Assembly: GCF_004352915.1 (NCBI RefSeq) | Contig: NZ_SJSY01000069.1 | Location: forward strand, 174,756-238,755 | DNA: 64,000 nucleotides | Direction: 5' to 3' | Source of the DNA: Flavobacterium zhairuonense | Lineage (GTDB): Bacteria > Bacteroidota > Bacteroidia > Flavobacteriales > Flavobacteriaceae | Part shown: piece by piece, positions 24,143 to 32,588 of the stretch | How positions within the stretch are numbered: the stretch's first letter is position 1 | How the letters are laid out: each line of letters starts with the position of its first letter | Translations under genes and position numbers: made by a program | The notes under the pieces: generated by a model | Told to the model about the DNA's origin: nothing | Databases searched by the model: none | Seen by the model: only the letters and a program-made list of their open reading frames with translations

Positions 24143-26044
24143 TTATAGCGTTTCGTCTAGCCATTTAAAAAATTCACTTTGCCAAACTTGAGCATTTTGA
24201 GGTTTTAAAACCCAGTGATTTTCATCTGGGAAATAAACAAATCGGCTTTTGATACCTCTTAATTGTGCTGCTTGAAAAGCTTCTTGTCCTTGCCCGATTG
24301 GCACACGGTAGTCTTTTCCTCCTTGGAAAATCAAAATTGGACGATTCCAGTTTTGTACCAAAGTTGCAGGGTTAAAAGTCGTATACGATTTTTGAGCAAT
24401 CGCATTGTCTTTTTCCCAATATGCGCCGCCAAAATCCCAGTTGTTAAAGAAAACTTCTTCAGTTGTTCCTAACATAGAAACAGTATTGAAAACTCCGTCG
24501 TGAGCGATAAAAGTCTTGAAACGGTTTTTGTGAATTCCAGCTAAATAAAATACTGAATATCCTCCGTAACTCGCACCAACACATCCTAAACGGCTTTTGT
24601 CGACATAGCTTTCTTTTGCAACATCATCAATTGCAGAAAGGTAATCATCCATAACTTGTCCACCCCAATCTTTACTGATTTGTTCGTTCCACGCAACACC
24701 ATGTCCTGGCATTCCACGACGATTTGGCGCAACAACTACATAACCTTTAGCAGCCATTAATGAGAAATTCCAACGGTAAGAATACGATTGTGTCAATGCG
24801 CTTTGTGGTCCGCCTTGGCAGTATAAAAGCGTTGGGTATTTTTTTGAAGCGTCAAAATTTGGAGGAAGAATAACCCAAACCAACATTTTTTTGCCATCAG
24901 TTGTAGTAACATAACGTCTTTCTGTTTTGCTTGGCGTTAATGTTTTATAAGTATCAGTATTTACATTTGAAATTTGTTTCCAAGTGTTTTTCTTTAAATT
25001 ATAAGAATAAATTTCAGCAGCATGATTCATGTCTGTTCTCGTAACAATGATATCATCACCAGAAAAACCAACCAAATCGTTGACATCAAAATCGCCATTT
25101 GTAATTTGGCGAACGTTAATTGCCATTTTAGTCAAACCAGGAAAATTAACTGTAAAAAGTTGTTTTGTTCCGTCAACTGCAGCAACAAAAAATACATTTT
25201 TACCGTCTTTGCTCCAGATAAAATGATCTACCGTTCCATCCCAGTTTGCAGTCAAATTGGTTTTGATTCCTTTGAACTCAACTATAATATCGTTTTTATC
25301 TGCTTCATAACCGTCACGTTTCATTTGCAGCCAAGTCAAATTTCCAGTTGGAGAAAATTGTGGAGCGGTATCGTAACCTAAATTACCTTCAGTTCTATTA
25401 ATCGTTTTTTGAGTTTCTAAATTGTACTCATAAATGTCTGTATTAGTAGAAATTGCGTAATCAGTTCCCGCTTTTTTCTTGCATACGTACAAAATGCTTT
25501 TTCCGTCAGGCGACCAGATATAATCTTCGTCGCCACCAAAAGGTTTTTGAGGAGAATCAAAAGTTTCACCTTTTAAAATGTCAACTCCTTTTGCGCCGTC
25601 TTTGTTTTCTTTATAAAAAACATGGTTGAATTTCCCTTCGTTCCAAGTATCCCAATGACGGTAATCTAAACCATTATAAATTTGAGCATCAGATTTAGTG
25701 AGATTTGGATAAAAATCTTTTCCTAAAACTTTCTCGATTTTTACTTCATCATTATAAACTAAAAATTTTCCGTCTGGCGAAATATTTTTGTCTTTCAAAA
25801 CATCTTTAGTGTCCTTAATTTCAGTTGCAGTTCCACCATTTACAGGAATAGTATAAATTTTAGAACTCGATTTGTTTTCTTCTACAGAAGGTGTGGAAAC
25901 CTTGAAAACAATATTTTTTTCATCTTTCGAAAGTCCGAGTGGTGTTACTCTTCCTAATTTCCATAACAATTCCGGTGACATCACATTCTGTCCGATAGCG
26001 TTTAAACTCATCATTATTAAGGTTGTTACTACTACTTTTTTCAT
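24143..26044 (-). CDS. S9-family prolyl oligopeptidase-type peptidase, exported
   Basis: 633 residues with a signal peptide (MKKVVVTTLIMMSLNAIG). The first ~370 residues form a WD40/PD40-like propeller (SPDGK and WSKDGK blades). The C-terminal alpha/beta hydrolase domain has CVGASYGGYS (Ser near 491), GGKDYRVP (Asp near 578) and ENHWV (His near 608), the S9 catalytic triad. Probably a periplasmic dipeptidyl- or acylaminoacyl-peptidase that trims short peptides. It is monocistronic. Confidence 0.9.
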   Translation of the reverse strand: MKKVVVTTLIMMSLNAIGQNVMSPELLWKLGRVTPLGLSKDEKNIVFKVSTPSVEENKSSSKIYTIPVNGGTATEIKDTKDVLKDKNISPDGKFLVYNDEVKIEKVLGKDFYPNLTKSDAQIYNGLDYRHWDTWNEGKFNHVFYKENKDGAKGVDILKGETFDSPQKPFGGDEDYIWSPDGKSILYVCKKKAGTDYAISTNTDIYEYNLETQKTINRTEGNLGYDTAPQFSPTGNLTWLQMKRDGYEADKNDIIVEFKGIKTNLTANWDGTVDHFIWSKDGKNVFFVAAVDGTKQLFTVNFPGLTKMAINVRQITNGDFDVNDLVGFSGDDIIVTRTDMNHAAEIYSYNLKKNTWKQISNVNTDTYKTLTPSKTERRYVTTTDGKKMLVWVILPPNFDASKKYPTLLYCQGGPQSALTQSYSYRWNFSLMAAKGYVVVAPNRRGMPGHGVAWNEQISKDWGGQVMDDYLSAIDDVAKESYVDKSRLGCVGASYGGYSVFYLAGIHKNRFKTFIAHDGVFNTVSMLGTTEEVFFNNWDFGGAYWEKDNAIAQKSYTTFNPATLVQNWNRPILIFQGGKDYRVPIGQGQEAFQAAQLRGIKSRFVYFPDENHWVLKPQNAQVWQSEFFKWLDETL

Positions 26045-26153
26045 AATCTAATATTCTTTTTTTGTGGCGCTAAAAATACAACATTTAAATCCCAATCAGT
26101 TAAATTTTGAATTCCAATTTATTGTTAAAGTTTATTGCTTTTTAAGTAGGGTT

Positions 26154-26214
26154 GTCATCTTGAGCGAAGTTGAAGGGTGCACAGTGAGGAGGCCTCGACT
26201 TCGCTCAGCCTGAC
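26154..26214. repeat. imperfect inverted repeat (GAGCGAAGT family)
   Basis: The left arm 26154-26176 and right arm 26193-26214 are inverted, with TGAGCGAAGT / ACTTCGCTCA as the exact core. The form resembles interspersed hairpins of other Bacteroidota. Confidence 0.6.
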
Positions 26215-26240
26215 ATCGATGCATAATGTGAGATTAATTT

Positions 26241-26270
26241 TTTAAATGAACTTATATTGCTTATATGGTT
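26241..26270 (+). repeat. 30-bp interspersed repeat, copy 1
   Basis: It starts TTTAAATGAAC and ends CTTATATGGTT. A second copy at 45041-45070 matches at 27 of 30 positions, also in an intergenic space. Confidence 0.7.
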
Positions 26271-26305
26271 CGAAAAAATCATTATTTTTATAAAAAACTC
26301 TAAAA

Positions 26306-27418
26306 ATGGAACTAAGTTATTGGGAGCTCAAAAATTGGTTTACAAATGTTGATTATACTATTGTAGGAAGTGGCATTGTTGGTCTTCATGCTGCATTACG
26401 CTTGCGCGAAAGATTTCCGGCTTCTAAAGTTTTAGTTTTGGAAAGAGGAATGTTGCCACAAGGCGCAAGTACAAAAAATGCTGGTTTTGCCTGTTTTGGA
26501 AGTCTTTCCGAAATTTTGGATGATTTGAAAACGCACTCTGAAGATGATGTAGTGAATTTGATCGAAAAACGTTGGAAAGGTCTGCAGTTGCTCCGAAAAA
26601 GATTAGGAGATTCGGCAATTGATTTTAAACCTTTCGGCGGATATGAATTGTTTTTGAAAGAAGACGAATCTGGTTTTTCAGAATGCATTTCAAAAATTCC
26701 TTTTATAAATGAAGTTTTAAAGCCACTTTTCAAAGCCGATGTTTTTTCTAAAGAAGTGGATCGTTTTGGTTTTGAAAATATTCACGAGTATTTGATTTTT
26801 AATCCTTTTGAAGCGCAGATTGATACCGGAAATATGATGCAGGAATTATTAAAACAAGCCGTTTCGGCAGATATTTTAATTTTAAATCAACAAACGGTAA
26901 CGTCTTATCAAGATTCAGGAAATCATGTAGAAGTGGTGTTGAATGATTTTAGTTTCAAAACTAATAAACTCCTTTTTGCAACCAATGGTTTTGCCGGATC
27001 TTTGACAAATGGAGCTGTAAAACCGGCTAGAGCTCAGGTTTTGATAACTGAGCCAATTCACAATTTAGATATCAAAGGCACGTTTCATTTAGATCGTGGT
27101 TATTATTATTTCAGAAATATTGGCGACCGAATTTTATTTGGCGGAGGCCGAAATCTGGATTTTGAAGGGGAAACCACAACCGAATTTGGTAACACGAAAA
27201 TTATTCAAAATAAATTGGAAGATTTGCTGAAAAATGTAATTTTACCAAATCAGGATTTTCAGGTAGCGCATCGTTGGAGCGGTATCATGGGAATGGGAAA
27301 CAGCAAGAATCCTGTCGTGTCACAACTTTCTGAAAACGTGTTTTGTGGAGTGCGTTTAGGCGGAATGGGAGTGGCGATTGGCAGTTTAATAGGAACAGAA
27401 TTAGCAGATTTAGTATAA
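26306..27418 (+). CDS. FAD-dependent oxidoreductase (DAO family)
   Basis: 370 residues. The N-terminal Rossmann motif YTIVGSGIVGLHAALRL and ERG at the end of strand 2 bind FAD; STKNAGFACFG is the family's flavin-ring segment, and the C-terminus has RWSGIMGMG and GVRLGGMGVAIGS. It is an amine or amino-acid oxidase/dehydrogenase of unknown substrate. The stop and the next start share bases (TAATG), so it is coupled to mtgA. Confidence 0.85.
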   Translation: MELSYWELKNWFTNVDYTIVGSGIVGLHAALRLRERFPASKVLVLERGMLPQGASTKNAGFACFGSLSEILDDLKTHSEDDVVNLIEKRWKGLQLLRKRLGDSAIDFKPFGGYELFLKEDESGFSECISKIPFINEVLKPLFKADVFSKEVDRFGFENIHEYLIFNPFEAQIDTGNMMQELLKQAVSADILILNQQTVTSYQDSGNHVEVVLNDFSFKTNKLLFATNGFAGSLTNGAVKPARAQVLITEPIHNLDIKGTFHLDRGYYYFRNIGDRILFGGGRNLDFEGETTTEFGNTKIIQNKLEDLLKNVILPNQDFQVAHRWSGIMGMGNSKNPVVSQLSENVFCGVRLGGMGVAIGSLIGTELADLV

Positions 27419-28191
27419 TGGCAGCAACCAAAAAACCAGCACCAAAAAAGCCGGCAACAAGTAAAACAAAACCAGCAGCAAAAAAGAAAGGCAATCGTAC
27501 GTTTGGCGAAAAAGTCAAATGGTTTTTTATCAAAGCAATGTTGTGGTTTTTTGGCTTGTCAATTGGCTCGGTGATCTTTTTTAAATATGTGCCCGTGCCT
27601 TTCACGCCTTTGATGCTAATTCGCGCCATCGAAAATAAATGGGCTGGGAAAGAAGTTTATTTTGATCATGACTGGGAGCCAATTGATAAAATTTCAAAGA
27701 ATCTTCAAAAAGCCGTAATTGCCAGTGAAGATGGAACATTTTTAACGCACAATGGCTTTGATTTTAAAGCACTTCAAAAAGCATATAAAAGCAACGAGCG
27801 CGGACGCCGAATTCGTGGTGGAAGTACGATTTCGCAACAAACTGCGAAAAACGTTTTTTTATGGCAAGGAAAAAGTTACTTGCGTAAAGGTTTAGAAGCT
27901 TATTTTACTGTTTTGATTGAAATAATTTGGGGCAAGGAAAGAATTATGGAAGTGTATTTGAACAGTATCGAAATGGGCGACGGCGTTTATGGCGCTTATG
28001 CCGCAACGGAACATTGGTACAGACGTGATGCCTCAAGCTTAACGCCGATGCAAGCTGCAGGAATTGCCGCAATTCTTCCAAATCCGAGAAAATTTAAAGC
28101 TACGGGTTCTTCAAGTTATATCAACAGGCGAAAAGAGCGAATTGTTCGTGAAATGCGTTATGTTGGCAAACTAAATTACGATGGTAAATAA
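27418..28191 (+). CDS. mtgA: monofunctional biosynthetic peptidoglycan transglycosylase
   Basis: 257 residues from ATG 27418; an upstream GTG frame start at 27343 lies within the oxidoreductase gene and is rejected. A Lys/Ala/Pro-rich cytoplasmic tail and one membrane helix (about 36-56) precede the GT51 domain: AVIASEDGTFLTHNGFD (catalytic Glu), RGGSTISQQTAKN, KERIMEVYLN. It polymerises lipid II glycan at the membrane and has no transpeptidase domain. It overlaps lpxR-like by 11 bp. Confidence 0.92.
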   Translation: MAATKKPAPKKPATSKTKPAAKKKGNRTFGEKVKWFFIKAMLWFFGLSIGSVIFFKYVPVPFTPLMLIRAIENKWAGKEVYFDHDWEPIDKISKNLQKAVIASEDGTFLTHNGFDFKALQKAYKSNERGRRIRGGSTISQQTAKNVFLWQGKSYLRKGLEAYFTVLIEIIWGKERIMEVYLNSIEMGDGVYGAYAATEHWYRRDASSLTPMQAAGIAAILPNPRKFKATGSSSYINRRKERIVREMRYVGKLNYDGK

Positions 28192-29137
28192 AAACGTTTT
28201 TCTTGCGGTTTTTCTGCTCACAACAACTTTTGTTTTCGGACAGGGAAATACAAAAGAATTTGGTTTTATTTCGGATAACGACTTATATACATCGTCAAAA
28301 AATGACATGTATTATACCAATGGTTTAGAGCTTTTTTTTCGTTATTTATCCAAAAACGAAAATGAAAAAATCGATAAAAAAATAACCGAGTTTCGTCTTG
28401 GGCAATATATTTATAATCCGAGATTTATTAATGAAACGGCAGTAGATATCAACGATCGTCCTTTTACAGGTTATCTTTTTGCCGAAGCCGGACGCAGTTT
28501 TTTCTATCAAAGCGAATCGGTTTTGAAAACAGATTTTCAGTTGGGTTTTATGGGGCCAAATGCTTTTGGGCGACAAACTCAGGAAAGTTTTCATCATCTT
28601 ATTGGCTATAAAAAAGTTTTTGGCTGGGAAAATCAGTTACATAATGCTCTTGCCGTGCAGGCGCATGTGATGTATTCGAAAAAATTATTTCCGAGCAAAC
28701 ACAATGATTTCATAGATCTCCATTTTCAGTCAGAAGCTAATTTAGGAACTATTTTTACTGGAGTTTCGACAGGGTTTCTAACCCGAATTGGGTTTAAGAA
28801 ACTTTTGCCCATTTACGATTCGAATTTGCATGATGCATCTGTAAGTACTGCGGTGCAATATGATATTAGAGAATTTTACTTTTATGCGATGCCAAGCGTC
28901 AACTATCAGTTTTATGATGCTACAATAGAGGGAAGCAGATTTAGTGATACAAGTCCGATCACTTTTGAATTGGAACCGCTTCGTTTCAACGCTGAAGCAG
29001 GAATAAAATACCGCCACAATAAATTTAATATATCCTATTCTTTTATTTATCGAGGCCGAGAATTGAAGGATCCAGGAATTGATACGAATTCTGGGTATTT
29101 TTATGGAAGTATTCGAATGGGGTTTTTGATTAGGTGA
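28181..29137 (+). CDS. LpxR-family (DUF2219) outer-membrane lipid A deacylase-like protein
   Basis: 318 residues: signal peptide (NKNVFLAVFLLTTTFVFG), then a beta-barrel with EFGFISDNDLY and DMYYTNGLELFFRY, the N-D-x-n-Y-TNG signature of LpxR that holds catalytic Asn/Asp and Ca sites. LpxR removes the 3'-acyloxyacyl chain of lipid A. The His of the known active site may be in SFHHLIG. Last gene of the oxidoreductase-mtgA-lpxR operon. Confidence 0.82.
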   Translation: MVNKNVFLAVFLLTTTFVFGQGNTKEFGFISDNDLYTSSKNDMYYTNGLELFFRYLSKNENEKIDKKITEFRLGQYIYNPRFINETAVDINDRPFTGYLFAEAGRSFFYQSESVLKTDFQLGFMGPNAFGRQTQESFHHLIGYKKVFGWENQLHNALAVQAHVMYSKKLFPSKHNDFIDLHFQSEANLGTIFTGVSTGFLTRIGFKKLLPIYDSNLHDASVSTAVQYDIREFYFYAMPSVNYQFYDATIEGSRFSDTSPITFELEPLRFNAEAGIKYRHNKFNISYSFIYRGRELKDPGIDTNSGYFYGSIRMGFLIR

Positions 29138-29201
29138 GGTTTCTTTTTGATTAACTTATTACTAAAATTTTAGTTTTTTAATTTAATGTAAAACCATATA
29201 T

Positions 29202-29831
29202 ATGATTAAAAAAGCATTATTGTTTATTGTGTCGTCTGTGTTGATTTTGAGCTGTTCTAAAGAAAAAAAGCAAGAAATAAAACAAAATCCCAAACAAGAA
29301 AATATTCACGCAGATAAAGAATTTGAGGCTTTTAAAAAATATCGTTATTTTGATTATGATCGTGTAACAGAAGCTAAATATAAAGTTTTAAAAGATGGAG
29401 ATAAATTTGCGTATGCCGAACTAGAACTTTTTTTCAGTTATAATAAATCTAAAAATTTTGAACTTTTACCTTATTCAATAATTATGGTTCAAAAGCATAA
29501 GAAATATGGCAAATGCACAAATGTTTTTGATGGTATTTTACAGACTTTTGCTAATGTAGAATTTGGAGAATATTATAATGGAGAAGATGAAAGTTTGATT
29601 GGGTACTTGAAAAATGTAGAGAAATTAAGTAATGAAGAAAAAGATTATGCAATCTCATATTTGAAGTTAGGTGCAAGAAATGATGATTATCTCAGTGTAT
29701 CATATTTGGAAGTATTATATAGAAATGGTTTCGGCGTTTCAAAAGATTTTAAAAGGGCTGAAAGTTTAGCGGTATTAAAAAATGATATTGCAATAAAATT
29801 GGGATTACATTTGAGTAATAAGCATAATTGA
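29202..29831 (+). CDS. lipoprotein with Sel1-like C-terminus
   Basis: 209 residues. N-terminus MIKKALLFIVSSVLILSCSK has a lipobox Cys at 18, so it is a predicted lipoprotein. The region LKLGARNDDYLSVSYLEVLYRNGFGVSKDF resembles one Sel1/TPR repeat. Function unknown. It is followed by a terminator. Confidence 0.7.
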   Translation: MIKKALLFIVSSVLILSCSKEKKQEIKQNPKQENIHADKEFEAFKKYRYFDYDRVTEAKYKVLKDGDKFAYAELELFFSYNKSKNFELLPYSIIMVQKHKKYGKCTNVFDGILQTFANVEFGEYYNGEDESLIGYLKNVEKLSNEEKDYAISYLKLGARNDDYLSVSYLEVLYRNGFGVSKDFKRAESLAVLKNDIAIKLGLHLSNKHN

Positions 29832-29860
29832 GGTTGTTTTTTTAAGACAATTTTTAATAA

Positions 29861-29893
29861 AAAGAGCCATAATATTTGTTATGGCTCTTTTGG
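29861..29893 (+). terminator. terminator after the Sel1-like lipoprotein
   Basis: AAAGAGCCATAA and TTATGGCTCTTT form a 12-bp stem with a 6-nt loop and T-rich 3' flank. Confidence 0.85.
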
Positions 29894-30300
29894 TTTTTAT
29901 CTATAATATGAACTTCCTATCTTAATAATTTCGGGGTACTAATTCAGAAATATTTAAAAATGATACTTAATTCAAAAACAGATATTTATTCTTTTCTTAA
30001 AGATTTGAGTGCGCTTCAGCCTTGTTTAGTCTCATATTGTACTCAAATTTTTTGCAAAAGTACAAACAACATGTTGATTAATTCTCAATTTAAGGTTAAA
30101 TTTTTGTTTTTTATTTAAAATAGTGTTCTTAAAAAGCTTCAAAATTGCTTAATAGTTAATTTTAAAACAAAAAAGCTTTTGAATTAATGCGTTCAAATTG
30201 TTTTTTGTAATCTGATAGCGCGGATTTGAAATCCGTGCCCACAAAGTATAATTCGGTAATCCAAATCAAAAAGATCTCCTAGAAACAAAAACATCTGGTT
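29894..30300. repeat. gene-free stretch with a short palindrome
   Basis: I see no gene here. CGGATTTGAAATCCG at 30221-30235 is a 15-bp palindrome within a word (GCGCGGATTTGAAATCCGTG) that looks like a common Bacteroidota interspersed repeat. The rest is AT-rich unique sequence. Confidence 0.5.
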
Positions 30301-30369
30301 TAGCCCCGATGGGAACGGCATCCTTTTTCCTGCTTCTTTAGCAGGGAAAAGATATAGTGTACAGCGGGA
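30301..30369 (+). repeat. structured interspersed element, copy 1
   Basis: Conserved left arm (TAGCCCCGAT, GGCATCC) and right arm (GATATAG, AGCGGGA) enclose an 11-bp stem (30324-30334 with 30340-30350, one wobble pair) and the loop TCTTT. Copy 2 at 48211-48278 on the reverse strand keeps the arms, stem length and loop but has a different stem sequence. Confidence 0.75.
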
Positions 30370-30499
30370 CGAGTCTTGTCTTGAAAACGGAACTTCTGCT
30401 TCTAATTTTTTTAAATACCAAATCCTAGAATGATGTTTTAACCTTTTGATAATATGATGAATAGTTTATTTTTGTTATATTTAAGTAAAAATTCACGTC

Positions 30500-30676
30500 A
30501 TGGATATCAATTGGAATATAATAGTAATTGTGGCAATCTTGGTTGTGGTTTTGGTTGTGTTGACAATCAGAAAAAATCAGAGAGAAAAAAAGAAATTGGA
30601 AAATTTGCTGAACAACGATTTCAAAAAAGCAGAAAAAGATAGAGTGGATGCTGATGATTCGGCAAATGAGAAATAG
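30500..30676 (+). CDS. small membrane protein, 58 residues
   Basis: ATG at 30500. Begins MDINWNIIVIVAILVVVLVV, a single N-terminal membrane helix, then a strongly charged tail (RKNQREKKKLENLLNNDF...) ending ADDSANEK. The tail's composition and clean start favour a real gene over chance. Function unknown. Confidence 0.6.
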   Translation: MDINWNIIVIVAILVVVLVVLTIRKNQREKKKLENLLNNDFKKAEKDRVDADDSANEK

Positions 30677-30680
30677 TTGT

Positions 30681-30727
30681 CAATCTTTGTCGATTCGCGA
30701 GTGTGATTTCTCGTTCCTCGAAATGAC
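30681..30727. repeat. right half of the GTCATTCCGAGG hairpin element
   Basis: From CAATCTTTGTCGA to CTCGAAATGAC it matches the right halves of the complete copies at 48319-48416 and 55043-55142. The left half is absent, so it is a truncated copy. Confidence 0.7.
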
Positions 30728-30751
30728 AAGATTGCGAAATTTTAGAAAAAT

Positions 30752-30785
30752 AAAACCCTTGTAAAAATAATTTACAAGGGTTTTT
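30752..30785. terminator. hairpin terminator beside tRNA-Ala
   Basis: AAAACCCTTGTAAA and TTTACAAGGGTTTT form a 14-bp stem with A and T runs on the two sides. It lies 6 bp past the 3' end of the reverse-strand tRNA and also ends the forward small gene. Confidence 0.8.
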
Positions 30786-30791
30786 AGTTTG

Positions 30792-30865
30792 TGGAGAATA
30801 CCGGATTCGAACCGGTCACCCCTTGCCTGCCAGGCAAGTACTCTAGCCAAATGAGCTAATCCCCC
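30792..30865 (-). tRNA. tRNA-Ala(GGC)
   Basis: On the reverse strand: acceptor GGGGGAT pairs with ATTCTCC, including the alanine identity pair G3:U70; D-arm GCTC...GAGT; anticodon stem CTTGC/GCAAG with loop CTGGCAG (anticodon GGC); T-arm ACCGG TTCGAAT CCGGT; discriminator A. CCA is not encoded, as usual here. 74 nt. Confidence 0.95.
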
Positions 30866-30888
30866 TTTTTATATGGCGTTGAAAAATT

Positions 30889-30905
30889 AAATGAGCTAAT
30901 CCCCC
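30889..30905 (-). repeat. 17-bp duplicate of the 5' end of tRNA-Ala
   Basis: AAATGAGCTAATCCCCC repeats the first 17 nt of the tRNA gene, 23 bp further upstream on the reverse strand. The rest of a tRNA is absent. It may be a remnant of a second tandem tRNA or of a recombination event. Confidence 0.75.
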
Positions 30906-31009
30906 AAAGCGTTAACAAATAAAGTCAAATAATTTTCAAAAAACAAATTTCGGTGTGTTTCTGGAGTATTATTTTTCAAAAGCGTAACTTTACTTTCAAA
31001 TCTGTTTTT

Positions 31010-31774
31010 ATGAGTTTAGAAAATGCTAATGGAAGTCTGGAGACTTCTTTTCAAAATACTATCGCAACCGTTCAGTTTGGTCATCCGGCGAGTAATTCTT
31101 TTCCGCGTCAATTATTGGATCGTCTCACGGCTGAAATTAATTTGTTAAGCCGAAATGAAAATGTTTCTGTTATTATTTTAAAAAGCGAAGGAGCAAAAGC
31201 ATTTTGTTCTGGCGCTTCGTTTGATGAGCTTTTGCAGGTCGAAAATGAAGAGCAAGGAAAGGAGTTTTTTTCTGGTTTTGCTCATTTGCTCAATGCAATG
31301 CGCAATTGCAATAAATTGATCATTGGGCGCGTTCAAGGAAAAGCGGTTGGAGGCGGAGTCGGAATTATCGCGGCTTGCGACTACACTTTCGCAACATTAC
31401 TGAGTGATGTAAAATTATCTGAACTTGCTATAGGAATTGGACCGTTTGTGATTGAACCTGCTGTTTCCCGAAAAATTGGTAAAATGGCTATGGCTGAAAT
31501 GACATTAGCTCCTGAAAAATGGAAAACGGCTGAATGGGCTTTTAATAAAGGGTTATATTCTGTTTTATGTGACGCGGCAAATCTTGATTCGGAAGTAAAT
31601 AATTTTGCTGAAAAATTGAGTTCTTATAATCCTGAAGCTTTATACGAAATGAAAAAAATCATTTGGGAAGGCACTGAAAACTGGGAATCGCTTTTATTTG
31701 AACGCGCAGCAATTACGGGAAAACTCGTTTTGTCTGATTTTAGCAGAAATGCTTTGTTTCAATTTAAAAAATAA
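31010..31774 (+). CDS. enoyl-CoA hydratase/isomerase family protein
   Basis: 254 residues from ATG 31010, preferred to the GTG at 30953 because it starts just before the first crotonase strand. KAFCSGASFDELL (oxyanion hole), GRVQGKAVGGGVGIIAACDY (second oxyanion Gly) and LSELAIGIGPFVIEPAV are crotonase motifs. The catalytic Glu of classical hydratases near GLxPG appears absent from the usual place (GIGPF), so it may be an isomerase-, lyase- or methylglutaconyl-CoA hydratase-like member. Confidence 0.83.
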   Translation: MSLENANGSLETSFQNTIATVQFGHPASNSFPRQLLDRLTAEINLLSRNENVSVIILKSEGAKAFCSGASFDELLQVENEEQGKEFFSGFAHLLNAMRNCNKLIIGRVQGKAVGGGVGIIAACDYTFATLLSDVKLSELAIGIGPFVIEPAVSRKIGKMAMAEMTLAPEKWKTAEWAFNKGLYSVLCDAANLDSEVNNFAEKLSSYNPEALYEMKKIIWEGTENWESLLFERAAITGKLVLSDFSRNALFQFKK

Positions 31775-31791
31775 AGAAAGAAGTCATCAGT

Positions 31792-31824
31792 AACTTTGTC
31801 AAAGTTTTAAACTTTGACAAAGTT
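31792..31824. repeat. 33-bp palindrome family, copy 1
   Basis: A perfect 16-1-16 inverted repeat, starting AACTTTGTCAAAGTTT. Related copies lie at 40751-40783 and 48430-48462. No T tract follows. Confidence 0.85.
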
Positions 31825-31845
31825 GGAATCATAAATAAATTACTC

Positions 31846-32022
31846 ATGAAAATTATTTCATTACTGCAAAAAGTCGATGTTGCAGAAAAAATTAAAAACG
31901 CGCCAGACAGCGGTTATCAGATTGGTGTCGTGATTGGATCTTTTATTCCGTTCCTGGTTTTGGGCGGAATTGCACTGTGGATGTATATGCGTGCTAAAAA
32001 AAGAGACGAAAACGGTTATTAA
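31846..32022 (+). CDS. small membrane protein, 58 residues
   Basis: ATG at 31846: MKIISLLQKVDVAEKIKN, then a single membrane helix (GVVIGSFIPFLVLGGIALWM) and basic tail MRAKKRDENGY. Located 33 bp before queD on the same strand, so likely co-transcribed. Function unknown. Confidence 0.6.
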   Translation: MKIISLLQKVDVAEKIKNAPDSGYQIGVVIGSFIPFLVLGGIALWMYMRAKKRDENGY

Positions 32023-32055
32023 TTTGTAAATTTGCAAGCTTAAAATTAAACATCG

Positions 32056-32508
32056 ATGAGTAATATCAGAATTACAAAACAATTTAGTTTCGAAACCGGC
32101 CATGCTTTGTACGGTTACGACGGAAAATGCAAGAACGTTCACGGACACAGTTATAAATTGTCGGTAACGGTTATTGGTTCGCCAATTACGGATCGATCGA
32201 ATGTGAAATTCGGAATGGTGATTGACTTTTCGGATCTAAAGAAAATTGTAAAAGAAGAAATCGTCGATCAGTTTGATCATGCAACGGTTTTTAACCAAAC
32301 AACGCCACATATCGAATTGGCAAACGAATTAAAAAATCGTGGACACCATGTGATTTTAGTGGATTATCAGCCAACAAGTGAAAATATGGTGGTTGATTTT
32401 GCTGAAAGAATTGTAGCAAGACTTCCAAAAGGAATTTCTCTTTTCTCATTAAAACTTCAAGAAACAGAATCTTCGTTTGCAGAGTGGTACGCTTCTGATA
32501 ATTTGTAA
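32056..32508 (+). CDS. queD: 6-carboxytetrahydropterin synthase (QueD/PTPS family)
   Basis: 150 residues. Zinc ligands: His in FETGHAL (16) and the pair in NVHGHSY (29, 31). FGMVIDFSDLKK and DHATVFN (catalytic Asp-His) follow, and LQETESSFAEW gives the substrate Glu. Makes carboxytetrahydropterin from dihydroneopterin triphosphate for queuosine; a pyruvoyltetrahydropterin synthase role is the alternative. No other que genes are nearby. Confidence 0.88.
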   Translation: MSNIRITKQFSFETGHALYGYDGKCKNVHGHSYKLSVTVIGSPITDRSNVKFGMVIDFSDLKKIVKEEIVDQFDHATVFNQTTPHIELANELKNRGHHVILVDYQPTSENMVVDFAERIVARLPKGISLFSLKLQETESSFAEWYASDNL

Positions 32509-32512
32509 AAAA

Positions 32513-32584
32513 GTTAAAGTTGAAATGTGAAAAGTAAAATGTTTTTTCATTTCACATCTTTCATCTCACAATTGACATCTCACA
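32513..32584. repeat. 7-bp-period repeats, inverted arms, between queD and lpxH
   Basis: 32513-32541 reads as heptamers (GTTAAAG, TTGAAAT, GTGAAAA, GTAAAAT); 32550-32584 reads as heptamers of opposite sense (TTTCACA, TCTTTCA, TCTCACA, ATTGACA, TCTCACA). The two arms are roughly complementary. Confidence 0.7.
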
Positions 32585-32588
32585 TTAA

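Noticed and set aside
30454..30642. Frame of 62 residues
   Set aside because: It overlaps, in another frame, the better small membrane protein at 30500-30676, which has a coherent helix and tail.
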